From Talinum fruticosum (Eukaryota > Streptophyta > Magnoliopsida > Caryophyllales > Talinaceae), in the NCBI GenBank assembly GCA_021018815.1, contig JAITYX010000003.1, positions 496,001 through 560,000 on the forward strand: a DNA stretch of 64,000 nucleotides, in the 5' to 3' direction. The notes under the pieces were generated by a model. It ran no database searches, was not told the origin of the DNA, and was given only the letters and a program-made list of their open reading frames with translations. How positions within the stretch are numbered: position 1 is the first letter of the stretch; each line of letters opens with the position of its first letter. The position numbers and the translations under genes are program-made. Of the stretch, positions 1 to 11,183 are shown in pieces.

Positions 1-86
1 TTTTGTTTTTGTCCGGACATCTCGGTTGTATTAGTTATTCTTTTTCTTCCTTTCTTTTCTTGTTGTATTTTTTTTTGCTGAAAGCC

Positions 87-100
87 AAGGGGGAGAAATA
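87..100 (+). other. additional (upstream) polypurine tract
   Basis: AAGGGGGAGAAATA lies about 285 bp before the terminal PPT. The same position in element A (7437-7448) has AGGGGAGAGAAT. Extra PPT copies upstream of the 3' LTR are a reported trait of Sirevirus-group copia elements; applying that here is inference. Confidence 0.55.
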
Positions 101-370
101 GAGTCGAAACTGGTTGTCTTGTTTAGGGGAGTTTTTCCGCTCTTTTTTTTTTTGTGAAATTTTAATGGAGCAATTCATTTCATTATTATCTTCTAAGTTC
201 AGTTTTGCCTTGCTTTATTTTCTCGAGTTAATGTTGAAAGCATACCTTATTTTATTTTGCTCGATATACTATATAGTGCTCCGATCTATTCAGTATGTCT
301 TACTCACTCAAACCACTCGGAATCATTCTTTTTCTCTAACAAAGTTTCGTTTAAGTATGGAATGCCTTTC

Positions 371-386
371 ATCAAAAAGGGGAGAT
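371..386 (+). other. polypurine tract (plus-strand primer) next to the LTR
   Basis: ATCAAAAAGGGGAGAT directly precedes the LTR start TGAAGACTC. An identical tract precedes the 3' LTR of element A at 7758-7773. It fixes the 5' edge of the LTR and the plus orientation. Confidence 0.85.
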
Positions 387-1948
387 TGAAGACTCGGACA
401 TTTCTCAACGCATTTCCGAGTTGCACTGAACCGATCAGTATAACAACCCCATGCTTTTAGAGTTTTGATTCCAAGGCATTCTCGGTATCACGTAAACTCC
501 TTTGAGTAAAATAAGTATCTTTCTGCGTGATACGTCTATCACTTAGTACATTTATCGCTTATCTGTTTGAGACTTAGAAAAGTAGTTCTTTGTTCCGAGT
601 CCGTCTTCACTCGCATTTATCGCGGACTAATGCTTCGTTTTTTTTTACTCGAATCTTACTTCGACTACAAGCTCTTTTTCTGTTAGAGTAAATTTCCTTA
701 GTCTGTTTCATGCTTAGTCTATATCAAGTTTTCTCACTCGATATTCTCTTTAGAACTTGTTCTATCGCTTAGACTAAGTCGGATGGAATTCCGAGTACCA
801 TGGATATTGGACTCGTAAAATTCCACTTTATTTCGACTCGGATAATCAATTGCGTAATTATCATAATTACTTTATTATCTCGTGTCTAACTTTGCACCAA
901 AGTATTTATACTTTGAGAACCAAAATTGATTTACTTTTGTAGGTTATTCATTCGAGGATACACCTTTTTCAAACTACAAAAGTAGCCGGCTCGTAACGTC
1001 AAATCACCAGCGAGATATGGCTTTTCACCTTCCCTCGCTCCAGTCCCGTAAGATTGTGTTAGAGGCCGTCCGCTTCCATATCCGGAAAACTGAACGCTAA
1101 GCTTAACGGTGGTTTCCACCTCATTTTTTAAGACACAACCGATGGTTTTGGGACTTCCAAGAGAGTTAAACCGTTGTCCAACGTTCAAATTTCAACGGAT
1201 ACTTTCTGAGTGACTCGTAAAGCTCTTATCAACGGTCACGGAAGACTCTTTGTCGAGCATATGAAGATAACGGCTACTCTGCTCGGTTATCTATAAATAG
1301 AAGCCACTTCACAAGACTTGAAGATTGCCGAATCTATTTGTTAATACACATACTTGAGAAAAGTCATTGTATTTACTTTCAATCTTCTACTTACAACTCC
1401 CATTCTATAATTCATTACCTTCCGAGTTGTAAGGTCTTATACGAGTTACAAACTCTTCTTACATTCTTTGTAAGGCCCCTTGACTAAGTCTGTAAAGGTT
1501 AACTCGGCTTAGTTGTCCCTAAGCTGTAAGGGTTATCTCAGCTAGGAAGTACTAGATCGAGATAAGGGAACTTCGAGTCTAGGAAAACTTGTATAGAGTT
1601 GTCTAAGGGAGCAACTCGGGTTCGATCGGTTCACGGTATTTTGTGGACTCAAAATAGTGGATTTGACTTCGTGTCCGGATTGACACGGGCCGTGGTTTTC
1701 TGCCCCAGGAGGGTTTCCACGTAAAATCTAAGTGTTAACTTTCCGAGTTCATTCTAGACTCGGACAGACCTTACTACTCTTGATTTTTCGATTCATTACT
1801 TTCGAGTCCAATCTTTTCGACCCTGTTAATAGACTCGGAATCTGTCTTTGTCCCTTTCCTGCTCTAAAGTGTGAGTTTTCACAAAGAATTTTCTATCACC
1901 CTATTCACCCCCTCTAGGGTGACTCGGACTCTCCAGAGCAAACCTTCA
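387..1948 (+). mobile_element. copia 3' LTR of the left-edge element (1562 bp)
   Basis: It starts TGAAG after a PPT and ends CTTCA, a 5-bp terminal inverted repeat shared by all copia LTRs in the window. Internal landmarks shared with the other copies are the palindrome-derived block at 1201-1221, the TATA box CTATAAATAG at 1291-1300, the 'aggaagtactagatcg' block, and 'tcacccc.tctagggtgact' close to the end. It is directly abutted at 1949 by the 3' half of a different LTR with no PBS between them, so the junction is a recombination or truncation scar. Confidence 0.88.
1291..1300 (+). promoter_or_regulatory. LTR TATA box
   Basis: CTATAAATAG is followed by AAGCCACTTC. The same box occurs at 2148, 8669, 47509, 52046 and 59086, with a diverged TATATATAG near 53091. 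In each LTR it lies 87-90 bp after the start of the palindromic block, so it is the likely core promoter of the family. Confidence 0.8.
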
Positions 1949-2718
1949 CTCTAACTCTAGGCTTAACAGTTGTTTCCACCACAACTTTCAATCACCACCA
2001 AGTGATTGGACCATCTTTGGAGCCAAGAGCCGTTGCACAACATTCACATCCCAACGAATCTTTTCGAGTGACTCGGAAGAGCCGTTACAACGGCTAATGA
2101 AGACTTCTGTCCGGAACCAAGAATCAACGGTTACTCTGCTCGGTCCGCTATAAATAGAAGTCACTTCACAAGACTAGAAGATTTCTTAATAGATTGTTGA
2201 ACACATTTCTAGAACTAAATTTATTGTTCTTACTCAATCTTTTATTTACAACTCCAAGTTTGTATTTAATATTTTCGAAGTTGTAAACAAAGTCTTGTAA
2301 TCAATCACATTCTCTTCTTACTTTTTAAGTAAGGTCCCTTGACTAAGCTGTAAGGGTTAACACAACTCATTTGTCGCCGATTGTAAAGGTTACCTCGGTC
2401 AGGAAGTACTAGATCGGATAAGGGAACTTCGAGTATAGGAAAACATTATTAGGAATTGTTTAAGGGAGAAATTCTGGTAGAGTCGATCCTCGTATTTTGT
2501 GTATTCAAAATAGTGGTTTGACTTAGTGCTTGGATTAGCACTATCCGTGGTTTTCTGCCCCGGGAGGTTTTCCATGTAAATCGGTGTTATCGCTTTTACG
2601 AGTCTAATCTAGGCTCGGAATCTGTTGTTGAGCTTAATTGTTGCAAAAGCTGTTTAATTTCTTCATCGCCCTATTCACCCCTCTAGGGTGACTTAGACTC
2701 TCCACGAGCAAACCTTCA
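1949..2718 (+). mobile_element. 5' LTR of element A, 5'-truncated
   Basis: It aligns with 8471-9251 of the 3' LTR (shared 'aactctaggcttaac', 'accaccaagtgattg', TATA at 2148, terminal ACCTTCA). The first ~700 bp are missing, and the preceding 387-1948 LTR is fused directly to it. Confidence 0.85.
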
Positions 2719-2720
2719 AT

Positions 2721-2738
2721 TGGTATCGAGCCTAGCCT
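2721..2738 (+). other. primer binding site of element A (tRNA-iMet type)
   Basis: TGGTATCGAGCC follows the LTR end by 2 nt. The usual plant copia PBS is TGGTATCAGAGC, so one A is missing here. Equivalent sites lie at 48178 (TGGTATTAGAGCC), 53664 and 59676. Confidence 0.8.
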
Positions 2739-2776
2739 TTGAAGAGGATCTCACCATCTAAAGGTATAAAGATCGG

Positions 2777-2965
2777 ATGGCTCAAAACAATGGAGAGTTT
2801 AATGAAGGAAGATTATCCACCGGATCACCGAAGTTCAAAGGGTCAAACTTTGCCCATTGGAAGAAGATGAAGGAAGATCGGACTCGGGTATGTTTTCTCA
2901 AAAACAAAAATAAAGCCTTCAAAGAGTTCACTAAGCTCTGCAGAAAAATTCAAGTAGAGTCTTAG
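2777..2965 (+). pseudogene. gag N-terminus fused in frame to integrase fragment
   Basis: A 62-codon ORF begins with the family gag start (MAQNNGEFNEGR, then a 'KFKGSNFAHWKKM' segment like those near 53770 and 59780). It then jumps into the integrase core segment 'VCFLKNKNKAF.EFTK' seen at 56200-56260 in element C. The rest of gag, the zinc knuckle, the linker, the protease and the integrase zinc-finger region are missing: compared with element C, about 2.4 kb is gone. The fusion is in frame but probably not functional. The scar could be a deletion between short homologies or packaging of a spliced RNA. Confidence 0.8.
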
Positions 2966-3590
2966 ACTCATATCAAAAATATTCGAACCGATAATGGAAG
3001 GGTGTTCGACTACTCTTAATTTGCAAACATCCGTGATAAGAATGACATCTCTCATAATTTCTCTGCACCAAGAGCTCCTCGACAAAATAGAGTAGTAGAG
3101 AGAAAAAACAGAACTCTTGAAGAAATAGGAAGGACTATGATGATTGAAAATGATCTACCTTACTATTTATGGAGTCGAGGCGATCAACACAAGTAAATTA
3201 CACACTCAACGAGATGTCTCATCGGACCTATCTTGAAGAAAACACCCTACGAGCTTTACAAAGGAAAGAAACCCAATATCTCCTACTTTAGACCATTCAG
3301 GTGTAAGTGCTTTTTCCACAACAATGGTAAGTAGCATCCGACTAAGTTTGATGCTAGGTTGGATGAAGGTATATTTCTAGGTTACTCATCTCGTAACAAA
3401 GCTTATCGTGCTTTTAATAAGAGAACTAACAAAGTGGAAGAAAGTATCCACGTTGTCTTTAATGAAATTGATCTTGGCAGGATAAGTGAGTCCACATACT
3501 CGGATCTTAGACTTAACAGAGAGGAAGACGACCCTACCGAAGCTGAACTCGGAAAGAGCCAAAACAGAATTACCGAGGCAACTTAGAATG
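2966..3590 (+). pseudogene. decayed copia integrase C-terminal half (element A)
   Basis: Pieces of the integrase core are readable: 'RTDNGRVFDYS' around the second catalytic Asp, then 'VVERKNRTLEEIGR' around the catalytic Glu. They are followed by 'TPYELYKGKKPNISYF' and 'DEGIFLGYSSRNKAYR.FNKRT'. Stops and frameshifts interrupt them. The open stretch 3359-3586 is the integrase C-terminal segment, ending in an acidic linker leading toward RT. Confidence 0.8.
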
Positions 3591-3859
3591 GAGCAACTCG
3601 GAATGTTATGACTCATATAGAATAAATTCAAAAGCCAGCTCGGAATGCTTGAAGAACAAGTCAATGAGACTCAGCAAGATCAACCAACCGAAGATTAGCC
3701 TGTTTAACCAACAAACTTGGTAAACCAAAGGACAGGTAAAGCTTTCAAATATGCATCCAACCACCCACCTGAAAACATACTTTCGACATCAATAGTGGGA
3801 TAAGAATTGGATCTTCTTTGCATAATTTGTGTGCATTTTCTACATTCATATTATTAACT

Positions 3860-4704
3860 AAACCCAAAAATGCACTAGAAGCCCTAAATGAACCTGAATG
3901 GGTAGAGGCCATGCAAGAAGAGCTCAATCAATTTGAAAGAAACCAAGTCCGGACTCCGACCAAATGACTATCTAACCACCCAATTATAAGAACCAAATGG
4001 GTTTTCAAGAACAAACTAGATGAGGAAGGGTTAGTAGTCAAAAATAAGACTAGACTTGTTGCCTAGGGTTACAAACAACAAGAAGGAATTGATTATGGGG
4101 AAACCTTTGCACCTGTTGCTAGGATTGAGGCAATCGGAATCTTGTTGGCATTTGCATCTAGCATGAATATCAAAATTTATCAAATGGATATCAAATGTGC
4201 TTTGTTAATGGTTTCATTCAAGAAGAAGTCTATGTTGAACAACCCCTGGATTTGAAAACTCATAATTTCCAAATCATGTTTTTAAATTGCAAAAGGCTTT
4301 ATATGGCCTTAACAAGCTCCCAGAGCTTGGTATGAAAGACTAGGTAGTTTCTTGGTTGAAATAATTTCAAAAGAGGTCAGATTGACAAAACTCTTTTTAT
4401 ATAAACCAAGGGGAAAGATTTTCTTATTGCTCATATTTATGTTGATGATATCATTTTTAGAGCTACTAATGAAACTCTATGTCAAGAGTTTTCCGAGTTG
4501 ATGAGACAGGAGTTCCAAATGAGTATGATGGGAGAACTTAACTTCATTCTTGGTCTACAAATCAAACAAGACAAGGATGGCATTTATGTCCATCAATCCA
4601 AGTATACCAAGGAACTTTTGAAGAAGTACAAGCTACAAGATGTGAAGCATGCAGCAACACCTATGAGTAACAGTTTGAAATTGGACTCGGACGAAAAAGG
4701 TTAA
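3860..4704 (+). pseudogene. decayed copia reverse transcriptase (element A)
   Basis: RT motifs are visible in shifting frames: 'EWVEAMQEELNQFERNQV', 'KTRLVA' followed by a stop, 'ETFAPVARIEAI', 'YQMDIKCA', and a YVDD-coding stretch near 4438. The last part, 4498-4704, is open and reads 'MRQEFQMSMMGELNFILGLQ' then 'GIYVHQSKYTKELLKKYKL'. Several stops and indels make it non-functional. Confidence 0.85.
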
Positions 4705-4731
4705 GCTGTAGATCAAAAACTCTACAAAGGT

Positions 4732-5379
4732 ATGATTGGATCTCTACTTTATCTCACATCTAGTAGGCCGGATATCATGTTCGGTGTCTGCCTTTGTGCA
4801 ATATTTCAAGCTAATCCAAAAGAATCACATCTCATTGGGGTGAAGAGAATTTTCATATATCTTGCAAGGACTCATAATCTTGGTCTATGGTTTTCAAAAG
4901 ACTTAGAACCGATTCTCACTAGATACTCCGATGCTGATTATGCTCGATACAAAGTTGATAGAAAGAGCACATCGAGGCACATGCCAATTTCTAGGTCAAT
5001 CCCTCATCTCCCGACACTCAAAGAAACAAAATTTTGTTGTCTGTATCAACTGCAGAGGCTGAGTACATTGCAGCTGGAGCTTGTTGTGCTTAGATTCTAT
5101 GGATCAAGCAGCACTTGAAGGATCTAGGGTTATCATTCACATCTATCCCAATCAAGTGTGACAATCGAGTGCAATCGGCATTATAAAGAATCCGGTTTAG
5201 CACTAAAAAACAAAGCATATTTAGGTCAAGTATCATTTTCTAAGAGACCACTCGAGAAAGGTGATATTGAACTTGAATTTATTCCTATGAAATTTCGGTT
5301 AGATGATATTTTCACTAAGCCACTTACCGAGGCTCGGTTTTGCTTTATTAGGAATGAGCTTGGTATGATTAAGGCATAA
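4732..5379 (+). pseudogene. decayed copia RNase H (element A)
   Basis: This segment starts 'MIGSLLYLTSSRPDIMFGV' and carries the RNase H stretch 'YSDADYARYKVDRKSTS'. It ends in 'DIFTKPL' and 'FCFIRNELGMIKA', the usual C-terminus of copia pol. Frame is lost between about 5000 and 5158. The stop at 5377-5379 marks the end of pol, and the next element (D) ends its pol at the same motif near 63653. Confidence 0.82.
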
Positions 5380-5738
5380 TTATGTGATTTATTAAGTGAT
5401 TTATCCTTACATAATTATGTGCTATGTGCTTTTAATAACAAATGGATCGAGTTGATAGAGTGAGACCGAGCTATGAGTTATTGGTTTTCCGAATGTTCCG
5501 AGTTACTCATAAAACATATTGAGTCGGACTCGGTTTTGAGCAATATGGACATCAAACTTACGGAATTATCTCTAGAAAAATGGAGAGTTTCATAAATATT
5601 TTTGAAAATTATTTCTTCTCTCTCTCTACCACACGTTTTGATCGGAGGAAACTAGCCGTTGGAAAGCGGAACATCACACCGGTTTGAGAGTACCGTTTGG
5701 TACTCGGTCGAACGAAGGATGAAGCTCATCTCTTTTCG

Positions 5739-5748
5739 CTATAAATTG
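5739..5748 (+). promoter_or_regulatory. possible internal promoter after copia pol
   Basis: CTATAAATTG is followed by a long T/C-rich leader (5750-5860) and an ATG at 5994. The upstream block ('aactagccgttgg.aagcgga.c.tcacaccggt') also occurs after pol of element D at 63927-63995, so the region is a family feature rather than noise. Confidence 0.45.
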
Positions 5749-5993
5749 CATCCCTTTACCTTCATTTCTTTACTTTACTCACTGCCTTCTTGCTTTCTGC
5801 TCTAAGCATTTCTGCTCACTCGTAATCTCTCTTTCTCTGAATTCTTGTCACCCAACATATTACGTTGGATGATAAATTCTTCCCAACCACTTTTTTCTCG
5901 TGGTTGTAGCACATCAAAAGCACTCGGGGTGTACAATTATTTGTGCTTCGGTGATTTCATTTACCGGAACTCGTTGCCGAGTTCTATTCAATC

Positions 5994-6266
5994 ATGTCTC
6001 GCTCTGCGGGAATCATTACCTCAAGGGTTCAAGAGAAGGTTGTTCGTGTCAACCTCTCTCTTCTTCATAGACTTTTCAAAGTCTCTTCTCTTTTTCTTAA
6101 CTACAATCCCATACTATTTATGGAGATTGCTAATGAATTCTTCGAGAAATATGCCAAGGAAGTTCCTAAGTCACGGAAGAATTTCTTAATGACTCGGATA
6201 AAGACTGAGGCAAAATTACTCTGTTTCATTTTGATGAGGACCTTCTTCTCTCATCATTCCAAGTAA
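5994..6266 (+). pseudogene. candidate third ORF of element A (unknown product)
   Basis: A 90-codon ORF begins MSRSAGIITSRVQEKVV and follows the TATA-like box by 245 bp. Downstream frames continue with apparent coding sequence interrupted by shifts, so this may be the 5' part of a formerly longer ORF. No signal peptide, membrane segment or known motif is evident. The product is unknown. Confidence 0.35.
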
Positions 6267-7773
6267 AGAGAATCCTAACTTAAAGATTCTCAAAGCTTTA
6301 TTCCATATTTTAGAGGCCTACAATGTAGACCTCTTCCCTTCTATCATTGAGCGGATGGCTTCGTGCCACCTCAATCAAAGAAATCCGCTCCATTCCCCTC
6401 CGGAGCCCTTTTGACTCGTTATTTTAAAACAGTTCAAAGTTCCCCTCCCCTCGATCCAAATGTTGTCTATTACACTTGTCATTGTGGTTGGCGAGAGAAG
6501 AGCTTCTCGAGTACGGGTACCGGGAAGTCCAGCACTGGTGTTTGGGTTCATGGGTCCGAGTTGAAACCTCCCTCACCTTGTCCCACTCAGCCTATAATTC
6601 ATCTAGCACTTCCACCTCCTTCTACTGGTCCCTTTACTTCTCTACCACCTCCTACAGCCTCTCGCTACTATGTTTACAGGTGTTGGTAGACAAAATTGCT
6701 TCGTGTCCGAAGAACTTCGAGACACTCTCCATTCTCTCAAAAATGTCCTTCAAGTCCTGGTTATCAACTAGAAGACTGGCCAATCTTAGATCCGGGAGAA
6801 CTAGGATCCGTTGATCAAGTTTAAAGCCATTCTCAACAAGCAACGCGAGCACCTCCAACTTCTTCAAGAACGTAGGTCCAAGGCTGCTCAGGACTCATAA
6901 ACTTCGGATACTTCGAGGAATTCTCTAATCCAGCCAAGTCTACCTCTGCGAGGTAGAAGAAGAAGTCAAGCAGACGAGCTGAAGAGGGAGCAGCTCAGCT
7001 GAAGAGGAGAAGCAAGAGGAGAAATAAGAGGAGAAAGAAAAAGAAGAGGTTGTCCCTCCTAAGGGTCAAGGTGCAGCAGATCTCGAACCGGAACCGATCT
7101 CCTCATATCACGATCTCGAGTGGGTCGGAAGAAGATGGGGACGTTGGTAAGTCCAAAGCTATTGGGTCAAAAGCACCACCCTCTGCTGTCTTTCGGGAGG
7201 ATGAGCCTGAGGAAGATATGCCCTCGGCTCAAAGAACCAGGACCGAGCAACTTCCGGACATCCCCGTGTAGCCGCCGTCGCGATCATCCACCTCCTCCCA
7301 AGCTTATCAGCGCAGGCGCACCGGCCATCCCTCCTCCTCTCGACAGCACGCCTCCTCCTCCTTAACTTTTTTTTTTTTTGTCCAACATCAATTGTACCAG
7401 ATTGCTATTTTCTTCCCTCCTTTTTGCTGACGTGCTAGGGGAGAGAATATAGAAAACTTGATGTTGTGTTGAAGGGAGCTCACCCTCTTTCGAACAATGA
7501 ATGAAGTTTTTTTTTAACAAACTTGTTTCGAGTTATATATCTCCCTTGCTTTTCGACTCGTTACAATCTATTTATTTCTTTGCTCCGATTTATTATCCGC
7601 ATAAGCTGTTATGAGTGATGATATGATCCGAAATGCATTGTATAAGTATGGAATGCCTCTCATCCTTCACTCTTTGACCTGATATGTTCCGATCGTTGAA
7701 AATGAAAACTTATGTTTCGCATTAACAAGTTTCTATCTTAAGTATGGAATGCCTTTCATCAAAAAGGGGAGAT

Positions 7774-9251
7774 TGAAGACTTTGTTTTTAACTCTAAGTC
7801 ATTCCGAGTATTACATGAAGACTCGGGTATAAATCCTATCTCTCTTATGTTTTGATTTCAAGTCATTCCGAGCACCATAGAAACTCTTATCTAAGTTTTC
7901 ATTCTAGTCCGATCGACTTAGAAAAAGCCTCATTGCATACCTCCTACTTTGATGTTTCGAGTCACTCGGACATCACTCAAAACTATCACATGCTCAAATA
8001 ATTTCTCTAACACTCTTATTCCGAGCATCGATTGTGTATTTCAACGCAAAGAGAATTACAGACATTAATTTTTTTATTCTAAGTCATTTTATTTCTTTGA
8101 GAATTATTTAACCGGATCAAGTTGTTATACTCGATATTTTACTCTTTCTACTTGATCATCCTTAGGATTGACTCAAATGGAATTTGAGTGTATTGAATAG
8201 TAGACTTAGAAAATTCCATTCTTTTAGGCCAAAGATAATAAGCATTAAATTATTCTAATTTAATTATTATCTATGCTTAATCTTGGACCGAAGTATTCGT
8301 ACTTTGAGAACCAATGTGGCTTGCTTTTGTATTTAAACGAGGCCAACCTATCTTTTGAATTACAAAAGCAATTGGCTTCTAGCCGTTAATCACCGACAGA
8401 CAAGTTTTAGCTACTTCTAGACATGTCTCGAAAACCATGTCGGGGTTGTTTGTTTCCAAAACTGGAAAACTCCAACTCTAGGCTTAACGGTTGTTTTACC
8501 ACAACTTTCAATCACCACCAAGTGATTGAACTATCTTTAGAGCCAAGAGTCTTTGCACAACGTTCACATCCCAACAGATCTTTTATGAGTGACTCAAAAG
8601 AGCCGTTATAACGGCTAGTGAAGACTTCTGTCTAGAACTAAGAATCAACGGTCACTCTGCCTGGTCTACTATAAATAGAAGTCACTTCACAAGACTAGAA
8701 GATTGCTAAATAGATATCCGAACACATTGCTAGAACTACATTTATTGTTTTTACTCAATCTTCTATTTACAACTCCAAGTCTCGTATTTAATATTTTCCG
8801 AGTTGTTAACAAAGTCTTGTAATTAGTCATATTCTCTTCTTACTTTCTAAGTAAGGTCCCTTGACTAAGTCTGTAAGGATTAAGACAGACTTAGTTGTCC
8901 CCGATTGTAAAGGTTACCTCTGTCAGGAAGTACTAGATTAAATAAGGGAACTTCGAGTCTAGGAAAACATTATAAGGAATTGTTTAAGGGAGCAATCCGG
9001 GGTAGAGTCGGTCCTTGTATTTTGTGGATTCAAAATAGTGGATTTGATTTGATGCTTGGATTAACAATGTCCGTGGTTTTCTGTCCCGGGAGGGTTTCCG
9101 GGTAAATTAGTGTTATCACTTTTACGAGTCCAATCTAGACTTAGAATCATGTTGTTGAGCTAAATTGTTGTAAAAAATGTTTAATTTTCTTCATCACCCT
9201 ATTCACCAACCCCCTGTATGGTGACTTAGACTCTCCACGAGCAAACCTTCA
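7774..9251 (+). mobile_element. 3' LTR of copia element A (1478 bp)
   Basis: It is preceded by the PPT at 7758-7773, begins TGAAGAC and ends ACCTTCA at 9251. TATA lies at 8669 and the palindrome relic at 8581-8600. It is complete and gives the reference length for this subfamily. Confidence 0.9.
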
Positions 9252-9411
9252 TATATCTCACCTTTGGCAACGATTGTTGTTATCGAACTTTTGTTATAAT
9301 GTGTCTTTCACAACAATTTTATAACCATTGTTAAAAGGTACTAACTTTTAACAACGCTCACTGAGACAACGATGGCCAACCGTTGTTTCATTATTAAATA
9401 CCCTTATTGTA
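9252..9411 (+). mobile_element. terminal fragment of a CACTA-like DNA transposon
   Basis: The 160-bp stretch contains repeated 'acaacgat..' and 'aaccgttgt' words in both orientations and ends 'ttattgtagta'. That is the pattern of subterminal repeats plus a TIR ending as in the CACTA-type elements at 33.3-41.4 kb. Only one end is visible, and the LINE starts immediately after it. Confidence 0.45.
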
Positions 9412-11183
9412 GTACGGTTGGGCAGGACTAGAAGTGCTAGTAAAGGCGGTGACTCAAGCAATCCCTACTTATTTCATGAGTTTATTTAAGCTTCTTAACG
9501 ACTTTTGTGAGGAGATTCAATTGGGCCATGCTTCATTGGAGTCTCGGAAAATTCCTTGTTAGCAAAGATGCTCTCTATGCAAGTGTAACAGGGATGGTGG
9601 CTCGGATTTAGAGACATTGAAGCTTTCAACTCGACATTATTAGGGTACAAGCTGCGAAAAATAGCCCATAAAGAGGATTCAATGGTCTTTCGACTTCTCG
9701 GGGTCAAGTGCTTCCCGAGTTGTGGTATCCTTGATGTGGATGTTGGGCATCATCCTAGTTTGACCTAGAGAATTCTATGGGGTGTTAGATAGGTACTTTT
9801 ACAAGGTTTGTGGTGGAGGGTGGGAGGCAATTACTCGCTTAACATTTGGGAATCTAAGTGGCTTCCTCATCCCGAGTCGTTCAAGATAATTACTACTTTT
9901 AATCCAAATTTTCCCCTTATTCGGGTGGGTGACTTAATTGACTCGAAATCAGGCTAAATGGAATATGGACATGCTTAATAATATTTTTCTACTTGTGGAT
10001 GTTGAGTGTATCCTATCCATTCCTTTCAGTGTGAACTTCTCGCAAGACCGATTAATGTAGCACTTTTCTTTGGATAGAAAGCTATTGGCTAAATCTGTCT
10101 ATCGGTTTATCACTAAGCATAAGCAGCATTGGCATCGTCTAGGAAAAGGAATGAGTGTAGGAATGAGTGCAAAAGTGGCTTGCTAATGCTGTCAAATATG
10201 GGCATCCCCGTGTATTAAGAAGTTTGCGTGGAGATTGCACATAAGGCTTTTACCTTCCTTAGCTAGGCTATCCTCTCATATCCAAAATATCTCTATGTGT
10301 TGTTCGGTTTGCAGCCACCTAGAGGAGACGGACATTCACGCATTAGTCGGTGCCCATTGGCCGCGATGGTGTGGGAGTCAAGCTAATTTGTGGAGGTAAT
10401 CATAGGTAGAAAATTTGCATCACCTTAGGACTTGATTTTCTCGGTACAAGGGGAGATGGAAGAGGACAATTGGGAGGAATGTAAATTGCCACAATGCGGG
10501 AAATCTGGAATGCACTAAACACAATCCTATTTGGCAAAGATTAATCAAATTTGGTTCGGTTAAGCGATAAGGTGATTCAGTTTGTTCAAGTGTTTCGTGA
10601 CACAAATGACAATGTCTAAGTCTCTGTCGCTCTCCATCAATCTAGCTGGACTCCTCCTTGGGGGTTATTATAAAAATCAACTTCGATACGGCAAAGGTAG
10701 GAGCGGACGACTATGGGTGGGGTGTTGTCATAAAGGATTGTAATGGCGATTTGTTGCTCTCAAGGTTGAAATAGGGCAAGTGGTTTACAGGCCTGGACAT
10801 GGAGGAAGCCCGAGCTTGCCGATTCGCATTACAGGAGGCTCTCAAAATGGGTCTACCAGGTATACTTGTTGACGGGGACGCTTTTCTGTTATTACTAAAC
10901 TCATGAAACGAGCTACTCAAGTATCATCAATTGGCATCCTCATTGACGGTATTTTATCGTTTTGTTCTAATTTCGAATTTATGGTTTTTTTTTTTGTTAA
11001 ACGGGAAGGAAACAAACTAGTGCACGCATTAGCGCATCACCAAGCCTATGATCCTTGTAGTATGATTGGGTTGGTTGATCACCCATATTGTATTTTCGAT
11101 ATGGTAATAGAGGACTATTGTTCATATTTGGTTAAGATATACATACCTTCCTAGTTTGCTATCAAAAAAAAAAAAAAAAAAAA
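9412..11183 (+). mobile_element. 3' end of a LINE (RT tail, zf-RVT, RNase H, poly(A))
   Basis: Translation in shifting frames gives 'QAIPTYFMSLFK' (end of the LINE RT region), then a zf-RVT-like stretch, then a C-terminal RNase H of the RVT_3 type. In the RNase H, 'TPPWG' is followed by 'GADDYGWGVVIKDCNGDL' near 10690-10755, an 'EEARACRFALQEAL' helix, and 'VKREGNKLVHALA' near 11000-11030. An A-rich tail runs 11162-11183. Stops are frequent, so this is a dead 5'-truncated copy. The RNase H open pieces (10903-11154) are part of the same protein. Confidence 0.85.

Larger units (their letters stand above)
1..386 (+). mobile_element. 3' internal end of a copia element cut by the window edge
   Basis: This noncoding stretch precedes a copia LTR. 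It matches the equivalent segment of element A at about 7363-7773: T-rich run, 'ttttgtcc', a first purine tract, then 'taagtatggaatgcctttc' and a terminal purine tract next to the LTR. No coding domain is visible; the short ORFs in it are chance. It is the last part of an element whose body lies left of the window. Confidence 0.8.
5380..7373 (+). mobile_element. post-pol segment of element A, with a possible extra ORF
   Basis: About 2 kb separate pol from the PPT region. It holds a CT-rich stretch (5627-5640), a TATA-like CTATAAATTG at 5739, a pyrimidine-rich leader, and an ATG ORF at 5994-6266. Continuing broken coding-like DNA runs to about 7360 with purine-rich (6950-7050) and Pro/Ser-coding stretches. 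I do not recognise a known domain. Some Sirevirus-group elements carry an env-like third ORF at this position; position is the only argument for that here, and no transmembrane or surface-protein feature is clear. Confidence 0.5.
1949..9251 (+). mobile_element. defective Ty1/copia element A
   Basis: The element consists of a truncated 5' LTR (1949-2718), a PBS, a gag-integrase deletion fusion, decayed integrase, RT and RNase H, a ~2.4-kb post-pol segment, a PPT, and a full 3' LTR (7774-9251). The 5' LTR lacks about 700 bp at its start. The body lacks the rest of gag, the protease and the integrase N-terminus, and the remaining frames carry many stops. It cannot be autonomous. The two LTRs align well from about 8471, which ties them together as one element. 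Confidence 0.85.

Noticed and set aside
5994..7373. An envelope gene of a virus-like retroelement
   Set aside because: Position fits env-like ORFs of some Sireviruses, but no signal peptide, membrane anchor or other supporting feature is visible; kept only as an ORF of unknown product.
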